64,000 nt of DNA from Scandinavium sp051650185 (GTDB lineage: Bacteria; Pseudomonadota; Gammaproteobacteria; Enterobacterales; Enterobacteriaceae). Location of the stretch: contig NZ_JBOFIN010000070.1 in the NCBI RefSeq assembly GCF_051650185.1, forward strand, positions 1-64,000, given 5' to 3'. Shown here in pieces: positions 49,503 through 57,450 of the stretch (the stretch's first letter is position 1; the number at the start of each line of letters is the position of its first letter). Position numbers and translations under genes: made by a program. Under the pieces are notes generated by a model. The model was not told the origin of the DNA and did not search any database. It saw only the letters and a program-made list of their open reading frames with translations.

Positions 49503-50840
49503 ATGAAAATTTTTCGCCCACTCTGGGAGGACGGGGCCGCTGTGGCCCCGCAACAATTCCAGCAACAAGATCGCTGGCATTCACGCGTTGACGACATGAT
49601 GGGTAAAATGACGATTGCCCATCCCTGGGGCGTGGCAGTGGCTGAGTTTGATGACGCAGCCCTTGCCCTCTCCCGTCTGAATGCTACCTGCCTGGTGCTG
49701 CGCTTTCAGGACGGCACTGTTGTTGATACGGAGCTGGCGGACAATCTCCCGCCGGTTTGCGACTTATCCTCTGCTGCTGGCAGTGAGTCCGTTGAGGTCG
49801 TCGCTGCATTACCCATGCTGAGTGCCAGCGGTGGCAACCTTGATAACGGTCAGGACAGTGAACGCCCACGCCGCTGGAAAGGTGAGCGCGTTGTCGTGCA
49901 GGAGCTGTCAGGGCATGAAAGTGGTGAGCTGACAATTCTGCGTCACGCCGTCACATTGCGCCTGTCCACGCAGGAAAACACAGCATACCAGACCTGCCCG
50001 GTAGCCCGTCTGGTACGTAATACTCAGGGTCTGTGGTGCCGGGATGCTTCATTTATTCCCCCGATGATTTCGATGTCTGCCAGCCCATTACTGGTCACTG
50101 CACTGGGAGACCTGCTGGTTCGTCTGCAGGCCCGTCTCCGCCGTCTTATGGCCATGCGTCGTGAAAGCAACGAGCGAATGGCTGATTTTGCGGTCGCCGA
50201 TGTCTCCCTGTTCTGGCTGCTCAATGCCCTTAACAGTGCGAAACCCGCACTGACGGAGTTGTTTAACGCTCCTGCCCTCCATCCGGAAATGCTTTACCGT
50301 GAACTGGCCCGACTTGCGGCCAGCCTGCTGACCTTTTCACTGGAGCACGATGATGATGATATTCCGGGCTACCAGCATGACGCGCCAGAGCAGGTCTTCC
50401 CGCCGTTACTGGCACTGCTCGACAAACTGATGGAAGCGAGTCTGCCATCCCGTGTGGTCAGCATTGAACTGAAGCATGACGATCAGATCTGGAAAGGTGC
50501 CCTGCACGACGCTCGCCTGCGTGAAGGAGCAGACTTCTACCTCTCCGTACGCTCCTCCATGCCGAACCATGAACTTCAGACGAAATTCCCGATGTTGTGC
50601 AAGGCAGGCAGCTTTGAGGATGTCTCTGATGTGGTGAACGTGGCCCTGAGCGGCATGGTTATCAAGCCACTGGCCCATGTTCCGGCCGCTATCCCGTTAC
50701 GTCTTGAGAACCAGTATTTCTCGCTGGATCTGAGTACTGAGGCGGCTCGCGCAATGCTTGAGATGGGCAGCTGCACCTTCTACACCCCGCGCTCACTGGG
50801 GGATGTGAAACTTGAACTCTTTGCGGTGCTGCGCTCATGA
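49503..50840 (+). CDS. tssK: T6SS baseplate protein TssK
   Basis: 445 residues. FRPLWEDGAAVAPQQFQQQDRW at the N-terminus (residues 4-25) is the TssK shell-domain hallmark, and the C-terminal neck and head domains are complete (ending LGDVKLELFAVLRS). TssK connects the baseplate to the membrane complex. The start at 49503 behind AGGGAAGTCAGG is clear; the frame is open upstream within tssC, but that part is not the family start. It overlaps tssL by four bases (ATGA). Confidence 0.93.
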   Translation: MKIFRPLWEDGAAVAPQQFQQQDRWHSRVDDMMGKMTIAHPWGVAVAEFDDAALALSRLNATCLVLRFQDGTVVDTELADNLPPVCDLSSAAGSESVEVVAALPMLSASGGNLDNGQDSERPRRWKGERVVVQELSGHESGELTILRHAVTLRLSTQENTAYQTCPVARLVRNTQGLWCRDASFIPPMISMSASPLLVTALGDLLVRLQARLRRLMAMRRESNERMADFAVADVSLFWLLNALNSAKPALTELFNAPALHPEMLYRELARLAASLLTFSLEHDDDDIPGYQHDAPEQVFPPLLALLDKLMEASLPSRVVSIELKHDDQIWKGALHDARLREGADFYLSVRSSMPNHELQTKFPMLCKAGSFEDVSDVVNVALSGMVIKPLAHVPAAIPLRLENQYFSLDLSTEAARAMLEMGSCTFYTPRSLGDVKLELFAVLRS

Positions 50841-51490
50841 ATAAATCCGAACTCGGCCAGATAGAACGCATTTTCTACCCGGGCTGGCTGATGGCCAGCC
50901 AACTGCGCGGCGGGCAGGAAGTCCGGGACGGGGAAGGGCTCTATCGCCGGGCCTGCCGTCTGGTGCAGGAGGCGAAAGCGGCGCTCACGGAGGCCGGTTA
51001 CAGCGACATCAGCCGTGACCATATGGTGTATGCCCTGTGCGCACTGCTTGATGAGAGCGTGATGAACCGCGGAACCACCGATGACGGTTACCTGACGTGG
51101 CGTCGTGATCCGTTGCAGGCTCACTTCTTTGGCACCCTCAATGCCGGTGAGGAGCTGTGGGAACGGATCCGCAACCTGCTGAAAGAAACAGCCCCTGACG
51201 CCGCCGTCCTGACCTGCATGTACCGGACTCTACAGCTGGGGTTCGTCGGTCAGTATCGTGCCCAGGATGATGAGCGCCGGGAAGATATCGTTCGCGCGCT
51301 CGCGGAACGGGTGCCGGCCTTCACGCTGGCACAGGACGCCCCCATTGTTGCCCGGGCATCACGCCTGCGCAGTGGTCGTCGCTGGTACTGGCTGACCTGG
51401 GTTGTGGCCGCTGTCGCCCTGGTGGCGCTCTGGTTCTTCCTTTCGTCTTCGCTTACCGACCTGGTAAGCCAGACTGTCAGGCCGGGGTAA
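50837..51490 (+). CDS. tssL: T6SS membrane complex protein TssL (DotU/IcmH)
   Basis: A 217-residue protein, with the cytoplasmic helical domain containing RDHMVYALCALLDESVMNRG and DDGYLTWRRDPLQAHFFGTL, and a single C-terminal membrane helix (about 181-203, WYWLTWVVAAVALVALWFFL). TssL with TssM and TssJ forms the trans-envelope channel. This form lacks the fused OmpA domain; the next gene supplies one separately. Confidence 0.93.
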   Translation: MNKSELGQIERIFYPGWLMASQLRGGQEVRDGEGLYRRACRLVQEAKAALTEAGYSDISRDHMVYALCALLDESVMNRGTTDDGYLTWRRDPLQAHFFGTLNAGEELWERIRNLLKETAPDAAVLTCMYRTLQLGFVGQYRAQDDERREDIVRALAERVPAFTLAQDAPIVARASRLRSGRRWYWLTWVVAAVALVALWFFLSSSLTDLVSQTVRPG

Positions 51491-51493
51491 GCG

Positions 51494-53218
51494 ATGCGGG
51501 ATGCGTACCGAAGTCTGTTAACTGCCCTGGGTGCCGTGCTGGCACTGTGGCTCATTCTGGGATTCTGGCCACTGTCCACGGGCAGCCGTGTGGCACTCAG
51601 CCTGCTGGTTATTCTGGTATCAGGCGTGATGTTCTGGCGTCAGCGTCGGGCTTCGCAGGCGCGGGCGACCGCTGTCCGGGAAATTGTGGATGAAAACCTG
51701 CCGCCGGAAGATTTTCAGGGGGCGGTTATCCTCGTCTGTGGCGACAACGCCCCGCTGTTTGTGTCCGGCTCCCGTCACCGGGAAACCCGTCAGGGCTGGT
51801 ATCTGTGGGTGAAGGATGCGGAACAACTGCCACTGCTGGCACAGCACCTGAGCCTGGTGCGCCCGGCCCTGGTGTCGCAAATCTCCGTCATGCTGGCGGT
51901 GGTGCCTGAACAGCACACCTCCGGTGATGATTTTACCCAGTCTCTGCGGGGCTGGCAGCGGGCTGTCGTCCAGTGCCGTGCGGCATTTGGCACGCTCCCT
52001 CCGCTGTGGACTGTGACCTGGGTATCGCCCTCTGTGGCCTGCGCGGAGGCGGAGCCCGCCTGGTTTACCACGGTCAGCCAGCGAAGCGGAATTCAGGTGT
52101 TTCTGCCTGGTCAGGGCAATGTGTCACTGACGGAGTGGACCCGGGAGCCCGGCTCAGACGGGCGTCTTTCACGTCTGAGTCAGGGCCTGTGGCTGGATAG
52201 TCTGCTTGCCTGGCAGAACAGCGCGGTGACTAACCTGCTGTCGGTACGGCAAGGCGAACTGCCGGTGATGAAGCCCTGCGTGCAGGGCATGTGTATGGTG
52301 CCGGTGAGCGGTATCACGGGCAATCTCTGGCAACAGCACATCACTTCCGTGACGGCGCTGCCACCGGATGCTGTTGTCACTACCGAGCCACTGCCGCTGC
52401 CTGAACTGCTGCTGCCGGCGCTACCACGCCGACGTGGTGTCAGCCGCAGAATGGTGTTCTGGCGCTATGCCGGATTACTGGGCGGGATTTTCCTGGCTCT
52501 TGCCATGCTGGCGTCCTGGATGAACAACCAGCGTCTCATTCGTAATGTTGGCGATCACCTGGCGTTATATCACCAGCTGACGGGGAAGCCTGTTGCCCCG
52601 AAGCTGCGTGCGCAACAGCGCCTGCGGGCCGATGGCGCACTGCTGGACGACTGGGCGCGTCGCGGAGAGCCACTGCGTTATCGCCTGGGGCTGTATCAGG
52701 GGCTGCGTCTGGTTCCACCTGTTGAGGCTGCCGTCAGTGACTGGGCACCACCGCCACCGCCTCCACCGGTCATTAAGAAAATCATCCAGGGTCCGAAAAC
52801 CATTCGCCTCGACAGCATGTCGTTGTTCGATTCGGGCAAATCGGCGCTGAAAGCCGGCTCCACCAAAATGCTGGTCAATTCGCTGGTCGGTGTTAAGGCG
52901 AAGCCGGGCTGGCTGATTGTCGTTTCCGGCCATACCGATAACACCGGTAACCCGAAGCTTAATCAGACGCTGTCCCTGAAACGTGCCGAAGCGGTACGCG
53001 ACTGGATGCGTGACACCGGTGATGTGCCGGAAAGCTGTTTTGCGGTGCAGGGCTATGGCGAAAGCCGTCCGATCGCAACTAACGACACCCCGGATGGGCG
53101 CGCGCTCAACCGCCGTGTCGAAATCAGTCTGGTACCGCAGGCCAATGCCTGCCAGATACCGGGCCACACCCAGGCGTCATCGCAGGATGATGGCGCATCA
53201 CAACACAATGGAGAGTAA
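51494..53218 (+). CDS. T6SS-associated OmpA-family protein
   Basis: 574 residues, with N-terminal membrane helices (about 6-50), a large periplasmic or cytoplasmic middle, another helix near 318-338, a PPPPPPP linker at about 418-424, and a C-terminal OmpA domain with IVVSGHTDNTGNPKLNQTLS and RALNRRVEISLV. The OmpA domain binds peptidoglycan and anchors the secretion system. It starts 3 bases after tssL and ends 4 bases before hcp. Confidence 0.88.
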   Translation: MRDAYRSLLTALGAVLALWLILGFWPLSTGSRVALSLLVILVSGVMFWRQRRASQARATAVREIVDENLPPEDFQGAVILVCGDNAPLFVSGSRHRETRQGWYLWVKDAEQLPLLAQHLSLVRPALVSQISVMLAVVPEQHTSGDDFTQSLRGWQRAVVQCRAAFGTLPPLWTVTWVSPSVACAEAEPAWFTTVSQRSGIQVFLPGQGNVSLTEWTREPGSDGRLSRLSQGLWLDSLLAWQNSAVTNLLSVRQGELPVMKPCVQGMCMVPVSGITGNLWQQHITSVTALPPDAVVTTEPLPLPELLLPALPRRRGVSRRMVFWRYAGLLGGIFLALAMLASWMNNQRLIRNVGDHLALYHQLTGKPVAPKLRAQQRLRADGALLDDWARRGEPLRYRLGLYQGLRLVPPVEAAVSDWAPPPPPPPVIKKIIQGPKTIRLDSMSLFDSGKSALKAGSTKMLVNSLVGVKAKPGWLIVVSGHTDNTGNPKLNQTLSLKRAEAVRDWMRDTGDVPESCFAVQGYGESRPIATNDTPDGRALNRRVEISLVPQANACQIPGHTQASSQDDGASQHNGE

Positions 53219-53222
53219 TTCC

Positions 53223-53714
53223 ATGGCAATTCCTGTTTATCTTTGGCTGAAAGACGACGGCGGCGCGGACATTAAAGGTTCTGTGGACGTTCAGGATCGT
53301 GAAGGCAGCATCGAAGTTGTCGCTCAGGAGCATAACCTGTACATCCCGACCGACAACAACACTGGCAAGCTGACCGGTACCCGTATCCACACCCCGTTCC
53401 TGTTCACCAAGGAAATCGACTCGTCCAGCCCGTACCTGTACAAGGCGGTGACCACCGGTCAGACCCTCAAGTCTGCGGAATTCAAGTGGTACAAAATCAA
53501 CGACGCGGGTCAGGAAGTTGAGTACTTCAACACCAAACTCGAGAACGTCAAAGTGGTGAAAGTGAATCCGGTGATGCACGACGTCAAGGATCCTTCTTTC
53601 GAGAAGCATAACCACCTCGAGCAGATCGAGCTGCGTTACGAAAAAATCACCTGGACCTACAAAGACGGCAACATCATTCATTCCGATTCCTGGAACGAAC
53701 GCGCCACCGCGTAA
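53223..53714 (+). CDS. hcp: T6SS tube protein Hcp
   Basis: A 163-residue Hcp1-type protein: MAIPVYLWLKDDGGADIKGS, then LYIPTDNNTGKLTGTRIHTP and the C-terminal EQIELRYEKITWTYKDGNII. It forms hexameric rings that stack into the secreted tube. The ATG at 53223 follows AATGGAGAGTAATTCC. A very strong terminator follows, as expected for a highly made structural protein. Codon use is more biased to preferred codons than in its neighbours. Confidence 0.96.
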   Translation: MAIPVYLWLKDDGGADIKGSVDVQDREGSIEVVAQEHNLYIPTDNNTGKLTGTRIHTPFLFTKEIDSSSPYLYKAVTTGQTLKSAEFKWYKINDAGQEVEYFNTKLENVKVVKVNPVMHDVKDPSFEKHNHLEQIELRYEKITWTYKDGNIIHSDSWNERATA

Positions 53715-53720
53715 GTCACA

Positions 53721-53750
53721 AGCGGACAGTCCCCTCTGTCCGCTTTTTTT
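53721..53750 (+). terminator. Intrinsic terminator after hcp
   Basis: AGCGGACAG, loop TCCCCT, CTGTCCGCT, then TTTTTTT: a perfect 9-bp stem with a long T-tract, 6 bases after the hcp stop. It splits the locus transcript. The 140 bases to clpV must carry either a promoter or depend on read-through. Confidence 0.93.
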
Positions 53751-53891
53751 GTCTTTGCTGAACGTCTGCCTGTACGGGCGTTGAGCAAAGAAACCCACAA
53801 ACTGCCAGCCCGACCGTATGCGCTTTGGTCCCCTTCACGGGAAACAGCGATGGGCGGTAGCGTGTCCAGGAACCGACAAAGAGAGAACTTC

Positions 53892-56540
53892 ATGGAAAAT
53901 CCAGCCATCCTGCTGCGACGTCTGAACCCTTATTGTGCCCGTGCGATGGAAGGTGCAGCCTCTCTGTGCCAGACCCGCGCACACGCTGAAATCCTGCCGG
54001 AGCACTGGCTGCTGAAACTGCTGGAACAGGGTGAAGGTGACCTGACGGTACTGGCGCGCCGTTACGAGTGGGACATGGATGCGCTGTGGCAGGATTTGCT
54101 CGGCTGGCTGGATAATCAACCACGCTCGGTACGCAGCCGCCCGCAGTTATCTGCGGATATTCAGAAACTGTTGCAGGAAGCCTGGATGCTGGCTTCCCTC
54201 AATGGTGAAGAGCAAATCCGCAGTGTGCATCTGCTGATGGCGCTGGTTGATAAACCTAAACTGGCGCGTTGCGATGGTCTGTGGCCACTGCTGACCCTCG
54301 GTCAGAGCCAGTTGGAGCGCCTGCGCCCGCTGCTGGACGCGCAGTCAGACGAGCGTCCGGACGTTCAGCAGGAAGAAGAGCTGGCACAAAACCACGGTGG
54401 TGAAGTGGAATTTGTGGGTCGTCCGGTCGGTGCAGAGCTGAAAGACGGTGAGCTGAATCCGGCGCTGCAGAACGCGCTGGATAAATTCACCCTCGATATC
54501 ACCGCCAAAGCCAGAGAGGGCAAGATTGACCCGGTGTTTGGCCGTGACACCGAAATCCGCCAGATGGTGGATATTCTCTCACGTCGTCGCAAGAACAACC
54601 CGATCCTGGTCGGTGAACCGGGTGTCGGTAAAACGGCGCTGGTCGAAGGCCTGGCGCTGCGCATTGCCGAGGGCAACGTGCCGGAATCTCTCAAGCCGGT
54701 TAGCCTGCGCACCCTTGACCTCGGCCTGTTGCAGGCGGGCGCAGGTGTGAAAGGCGAGTTCGAACAGCGCCTGAAAAACGTCATTGACGCGGTGCAGCAG
54801 TCACCGGTACCGATTCTGCTGTTTATCGACGAAGCCCACACCATCATCGGAGCCGGTAACCAGGCGGGTGGCGCGGATGCGGCTAACCTGCTGAAGCCGG
54901 CACTCGCGCGCGGCGAACTGCGCACCATCGCCGCCACCACCTGGAGCGAGTACAAACAGTACTTCGAGCGCGATGCCGCGCTGGAACGTCGCTTCCAGAT
55001 GGTGAAGGTCGACGAGCCGGACGATGACACCGCGTGCCTGATGCTCAGAGGCCTCAAATCCCGCTATGCCGAACACCACAACGTGCACATCACTGACGAT
55101 GCGGTGCGTGCCGCAGTCACGCTGTCCCGCCGCTACCTGACCGGTCGCCAGTTGCCGGACAAGGCCGTTGACCTGCTGGATACCGCTGCTGCACGTGTCC
55201 GCATGAGTCTTGATACGGTGCCGGAACAAATTGTGCGCCTGAAAGCACTGCTGACCGCGCTAGAGCTGGAAGAACAGGCTCTGCTGGAAGATATCGCCGC
55301 CGGCAGCAACTGCCATGGTGACCGCCTGGGTGCCATTGAGCAGCAACGCGCTGAGCTGGAAAACACCCTGCAGCAGCTGGAAACCCGCTTTACCGATGAA
55401 AAGCTGCTGGCACAACAACTGATGGCAAGTCGTCAGGACATCAGTCATCAGGCCGAAATCAGCAAACTTCAGCAGCAGCTTGAGCACGAACAGCAGGGTG
55501 ATGCGCTGGTTCAGGTGGATGTGGATACCCGCACGGTGGCGAACGTGATTGCCGACTGGACCGGTGTGCCGCTCTCTTCCCTGATGAAAGATGAGCAGAC
55601 GGAACTGCTGACGCTGGAAAACGAAATCGGCAGCCGTGTTGTCGGTCAGGATGTTTCTCTTGAGGCTATCGCCCAGCGCCTGCGCGCGGCGAAGACCGGA
55701 CTGACGTCAGAGAATGGCCCGCAGGGCGTGTTCCTGCTGGTCGGCCCGAGTGGTGTCGGGAAAACGGAAACCGCGCTGGCGCTGGCTGATGTGCTGTACG
55801 GCGGAGAGAAGTCACTTATCACCATCAACCTGTCCGAGTACCAGGAGCCGCACACGGTGTCGCAGCTGAAAGGCTCACCGCCGGGCTACGTCGGTTATGG
55901 TCAGGGTGGCATTCTCACCGAAGCCGTACGCAAGCGCCCGTACAGCGTGGTGCTGCTGGATGAAGTCGAAAAGGCGCATCGCGACGTGATGAACCTGTTC
56001 TACCAGGTCTTTGACCGCGGCTTTATGCGTGACGGCGAAGGGCGTGAAATCGACTTCCGTAACACCGTCATCCTGATGACCTCTAACCTCGGCAGCGACC
56101 ACCTGATGCAGCTGCTTGATGAGCAGCCGGAGGCCACTGAAGCCGACCTGCACGAACTGCTGCGCCCGATCCTGCGCGACCACTTCCAGCCGGCGCTGCT
56201 GGCCCGCTTCCAGACCGTGATTTACCGCCCGCTGAATGAGACCGCCATGCGTACCATCGTGGAGATGAAGCTCGCCCAAGTGAGTAAGCGTCTGCACCGT
56301 CACTACGGTTTGACCACGAACATTGATGAAAGCCTGTATGACGCGCTGACTGCCGCCTGCCTGCTGCCGGACACCGGTGCACGTAACGTCGACAGCCTGC
56401 TCAATCAGCAAATTCTGCCGGTGCTGAGTCAGCAGCTGCTGACCCACATGGCCGCGAAACAGAAACCCCACTCCCTGACGCTCGGCTGGAGTGAGGAAGA
56501 AGGGATTGTGCTGGCGTTTAATGAGGCGCACGGAGGCTGA
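53892..56540 (+). CDS. clpV: T6SS sheath-recycling ATPase ClpV (TssH)
   Basis: 882 residues. The Clp-N domain is followed by AAA+ domain 1 with GEPGVGKT, a coiled-coil middle domain (about 390-510, Gln/Leu-rich), and AAA+ domain 2 with GPSGVGKT. ClpV binds contracted sheath and recycles TssB/C with ATP. The start MENPAILLRRLNPYCARAME is chosen from family form and the AAAGAGAGAACTTC site; the frame is open 37 codons further upstream without support. Confidence 0.95.
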   Translation: MENPAILLRRLNPYCARAMEGAASLCQTRAHAEILPEHWLLKLLEQGEGDLTVLARRYEWDMDALWQDLLGWLDNQPRSVRSRPQLSADIQKLLQEAWMLASLNGEEQIRSVHLLMALVDKPKLARCDGLWPLLTLGQSQLERLRPLLDAQSDERPDVQQEEELAQNHGGEVEFVGRPVGAELKDGELNPALQNALDKFTLDITAKAREGKIDPVFGRDTEIRQMVDILSRRRKNNPILVGEPGVGKTALVEGLALRIAEGNVPESLKPVSLRTLDLGLLQAGAGVKGEFEQRLKNVIDAVQQSPVPILLFIDEAHTIIGAGNQAGGADAANLLKPALARGELRTIAATTWSEYKQYFERDAALERRFQMVKVDEPDDDTACLMLRGLKSRYAEHHNVHITDDAVRAAVTLSRRYLTGRQLPDKAVDLLDTAAARVRMSLDTVPEQIVRLKALLTALELEEQALLEDIAAGSNCHGDRLGAIEQQRAELENTLQQLETRFTDEKLLAQQLMASRQDISHQAEISKLQQQLEHEQQGDALVQVDVDTRTVANVIADWTGVPLSSLMKDEQTELLTLENEIGSRVVGQDVSLEAIAQRLRAAKTGLTSENGPQGVFLLVGPSGVGKTETALALADVLYGGEKSLITINLSEYQEPHTVSQLKGSPPGYVGYGQGGILTEAVRKRPYSVVLLDEVEKAHRDVMNLFYQVFDRGFMRDGEGREIDFRNTVILMTSNLGSDHLMQLLDEQPEATEADLHELLRPILRDHFQPALLARFQTVIYRPLNETAMRTIVEMKLAQVSKRLHRHYGLTTNIDESLYDALTAACLLPDTGARNVDSLLNQQILPVLSQQLLTHMAAKQKPHSLTLGWSEEEGIVLAFNEAHGG

Positions 56541-56541
56541 A

Positions 56542-57147
56542 ATGCAGATTTGCATGATGGATTACGGCAACCTGTCGGCAGATGGCAAAACGGCGTACCT
56601 GAAATGCTACGGCATCGGGACGTTTGAAGTGCTGTCGGGGATTGAGCTCTATATGAATAACCCTGACTGCGCCGACCATGAAAAAGCCGCTATACCTGTC
56701 GGGACCTACTGGGTCACTGACCGGCCTGCCGGCAGTCTCTACAACCGGGTTCGTGCAGAAGCGATCGATGCCTGGCATCACTACCGCAACCATCACAGCG
56801 ACTGGTTTGCGCTGTTCAGCGACAAAACCAAGAAAGACAGTCTGAATGTGAATGGCCTGAACCGGACCGGATTCCGCCTTCATCCGCTGAACAGCGACGG
56901 AACCGGTGTTTCATGGGGCTGTATCACCCTGCGTCGCTACAGCGACTTCCAGCATCTGCGCCGCCTGTTACTGAGCCGCGGTACGTTTCCGGTTCCGGGT
57001 GGCAACGGCCTGATGGCCTATGCCCGTATTGATGTACGCGGTACCCCGGATTTCAGCCAGTGCGAGGCAGAGGTCAGGGAGAAGGAAGACGCTGACAAGC
57101 GTCGTGCACAACAGGCCCTGAAGAAACGCACGGAGAGCGCAGAATGA
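56542..57147 (+). CDS. DUF2778 L,D-transpeptidase-type T6SS effector (Tlde1-like)
   Basis: A 201-residue protein starting MQICMMDYGNLSADGKTAYL behind CGGAGGCTGA. FRLHPLNSDG followed by TGVSWGCITL contains His114 and Cys127, the His/Cys pattern of L,D-transpeptidase folds in DUF2778 proteins. Tlde1 effectors attack or exchange D-amino acids in target-cell peptidoglycan. No signal peptide is present, as expected for a T6SS cargo. It lies between clpV and vgrG, and its stop overlaps the start of a small membrane gene, the likely immunity gene. The C-terminal 30 residues are a charged helix that may bind Hcp or VgrG. Confidence 0.75.
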   Translation: MQICMMDYGNLSADGKTAYLKCYGIGTFEVLSGIELYMNNPDCADHEKAAIPVGTYWVTDRPAGSLYNRVRAEAIDAWHHYRNHHSDWFALFSDKTKKDSLNVNGLNRTGFRLHPLNSDGTGVSWGCITLRRYSDFQHLRRLLLSRGTFPVPGGNGLMAYARIDVRGTPDFSQCEAEVREKEDADKRRAQQALKKRTESAE

Positions 57148-57371
57148 AAATCCTGCTCGTACTGGTCCTGGCGTTGCTCGGGTCGTTCTTCCTTCCCGAT
57201 GGCAACCTTACCGATTTTGTCATCAACCATCTTCCGGTGCCGGGAGACGGTGAGGAGGGGATGGATAACCTTGCGATGACGGTCATCCTGATAAAAGCCC
57301 TGCTCAGCGGCGCCGGGGCATACCTCCTGCTGACCCTGATCCACTGGCTGCGTAACCGCCCGAATAAATAG
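57144..57371 (+). CDS. Small membrane protein, immunity candidate for the DUF2778 effector
   Basis: 75 residues. An N-terminal hydrophobic segment (MKILLVLVLALLGSFFLP) could be a signal anchor. A second helix lies at about 46-67 (MTVILIKALLSGAGAYLLLT). The start overlaps the effector stop (ATGA). The loop between the helices would face the periplasm, where the effector acts. No family is known to me; the immunity role rests on position. Confidence 0.6.
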   Translation: MKILLVLVLALLGSFFLPDGNLTDFVINHLPVPGDGEEGMDNLAMTVILIKALLSGAGAYLLLTLIHWLRNRPNK

Positions 57372-57450
57372 TCCGTTTTCTTCTTCACTGACCGATGCTG
57401 GCCAGCGCCAGCCCTGACGGAATAACCGAATACACAATGGAGTCAACGCC

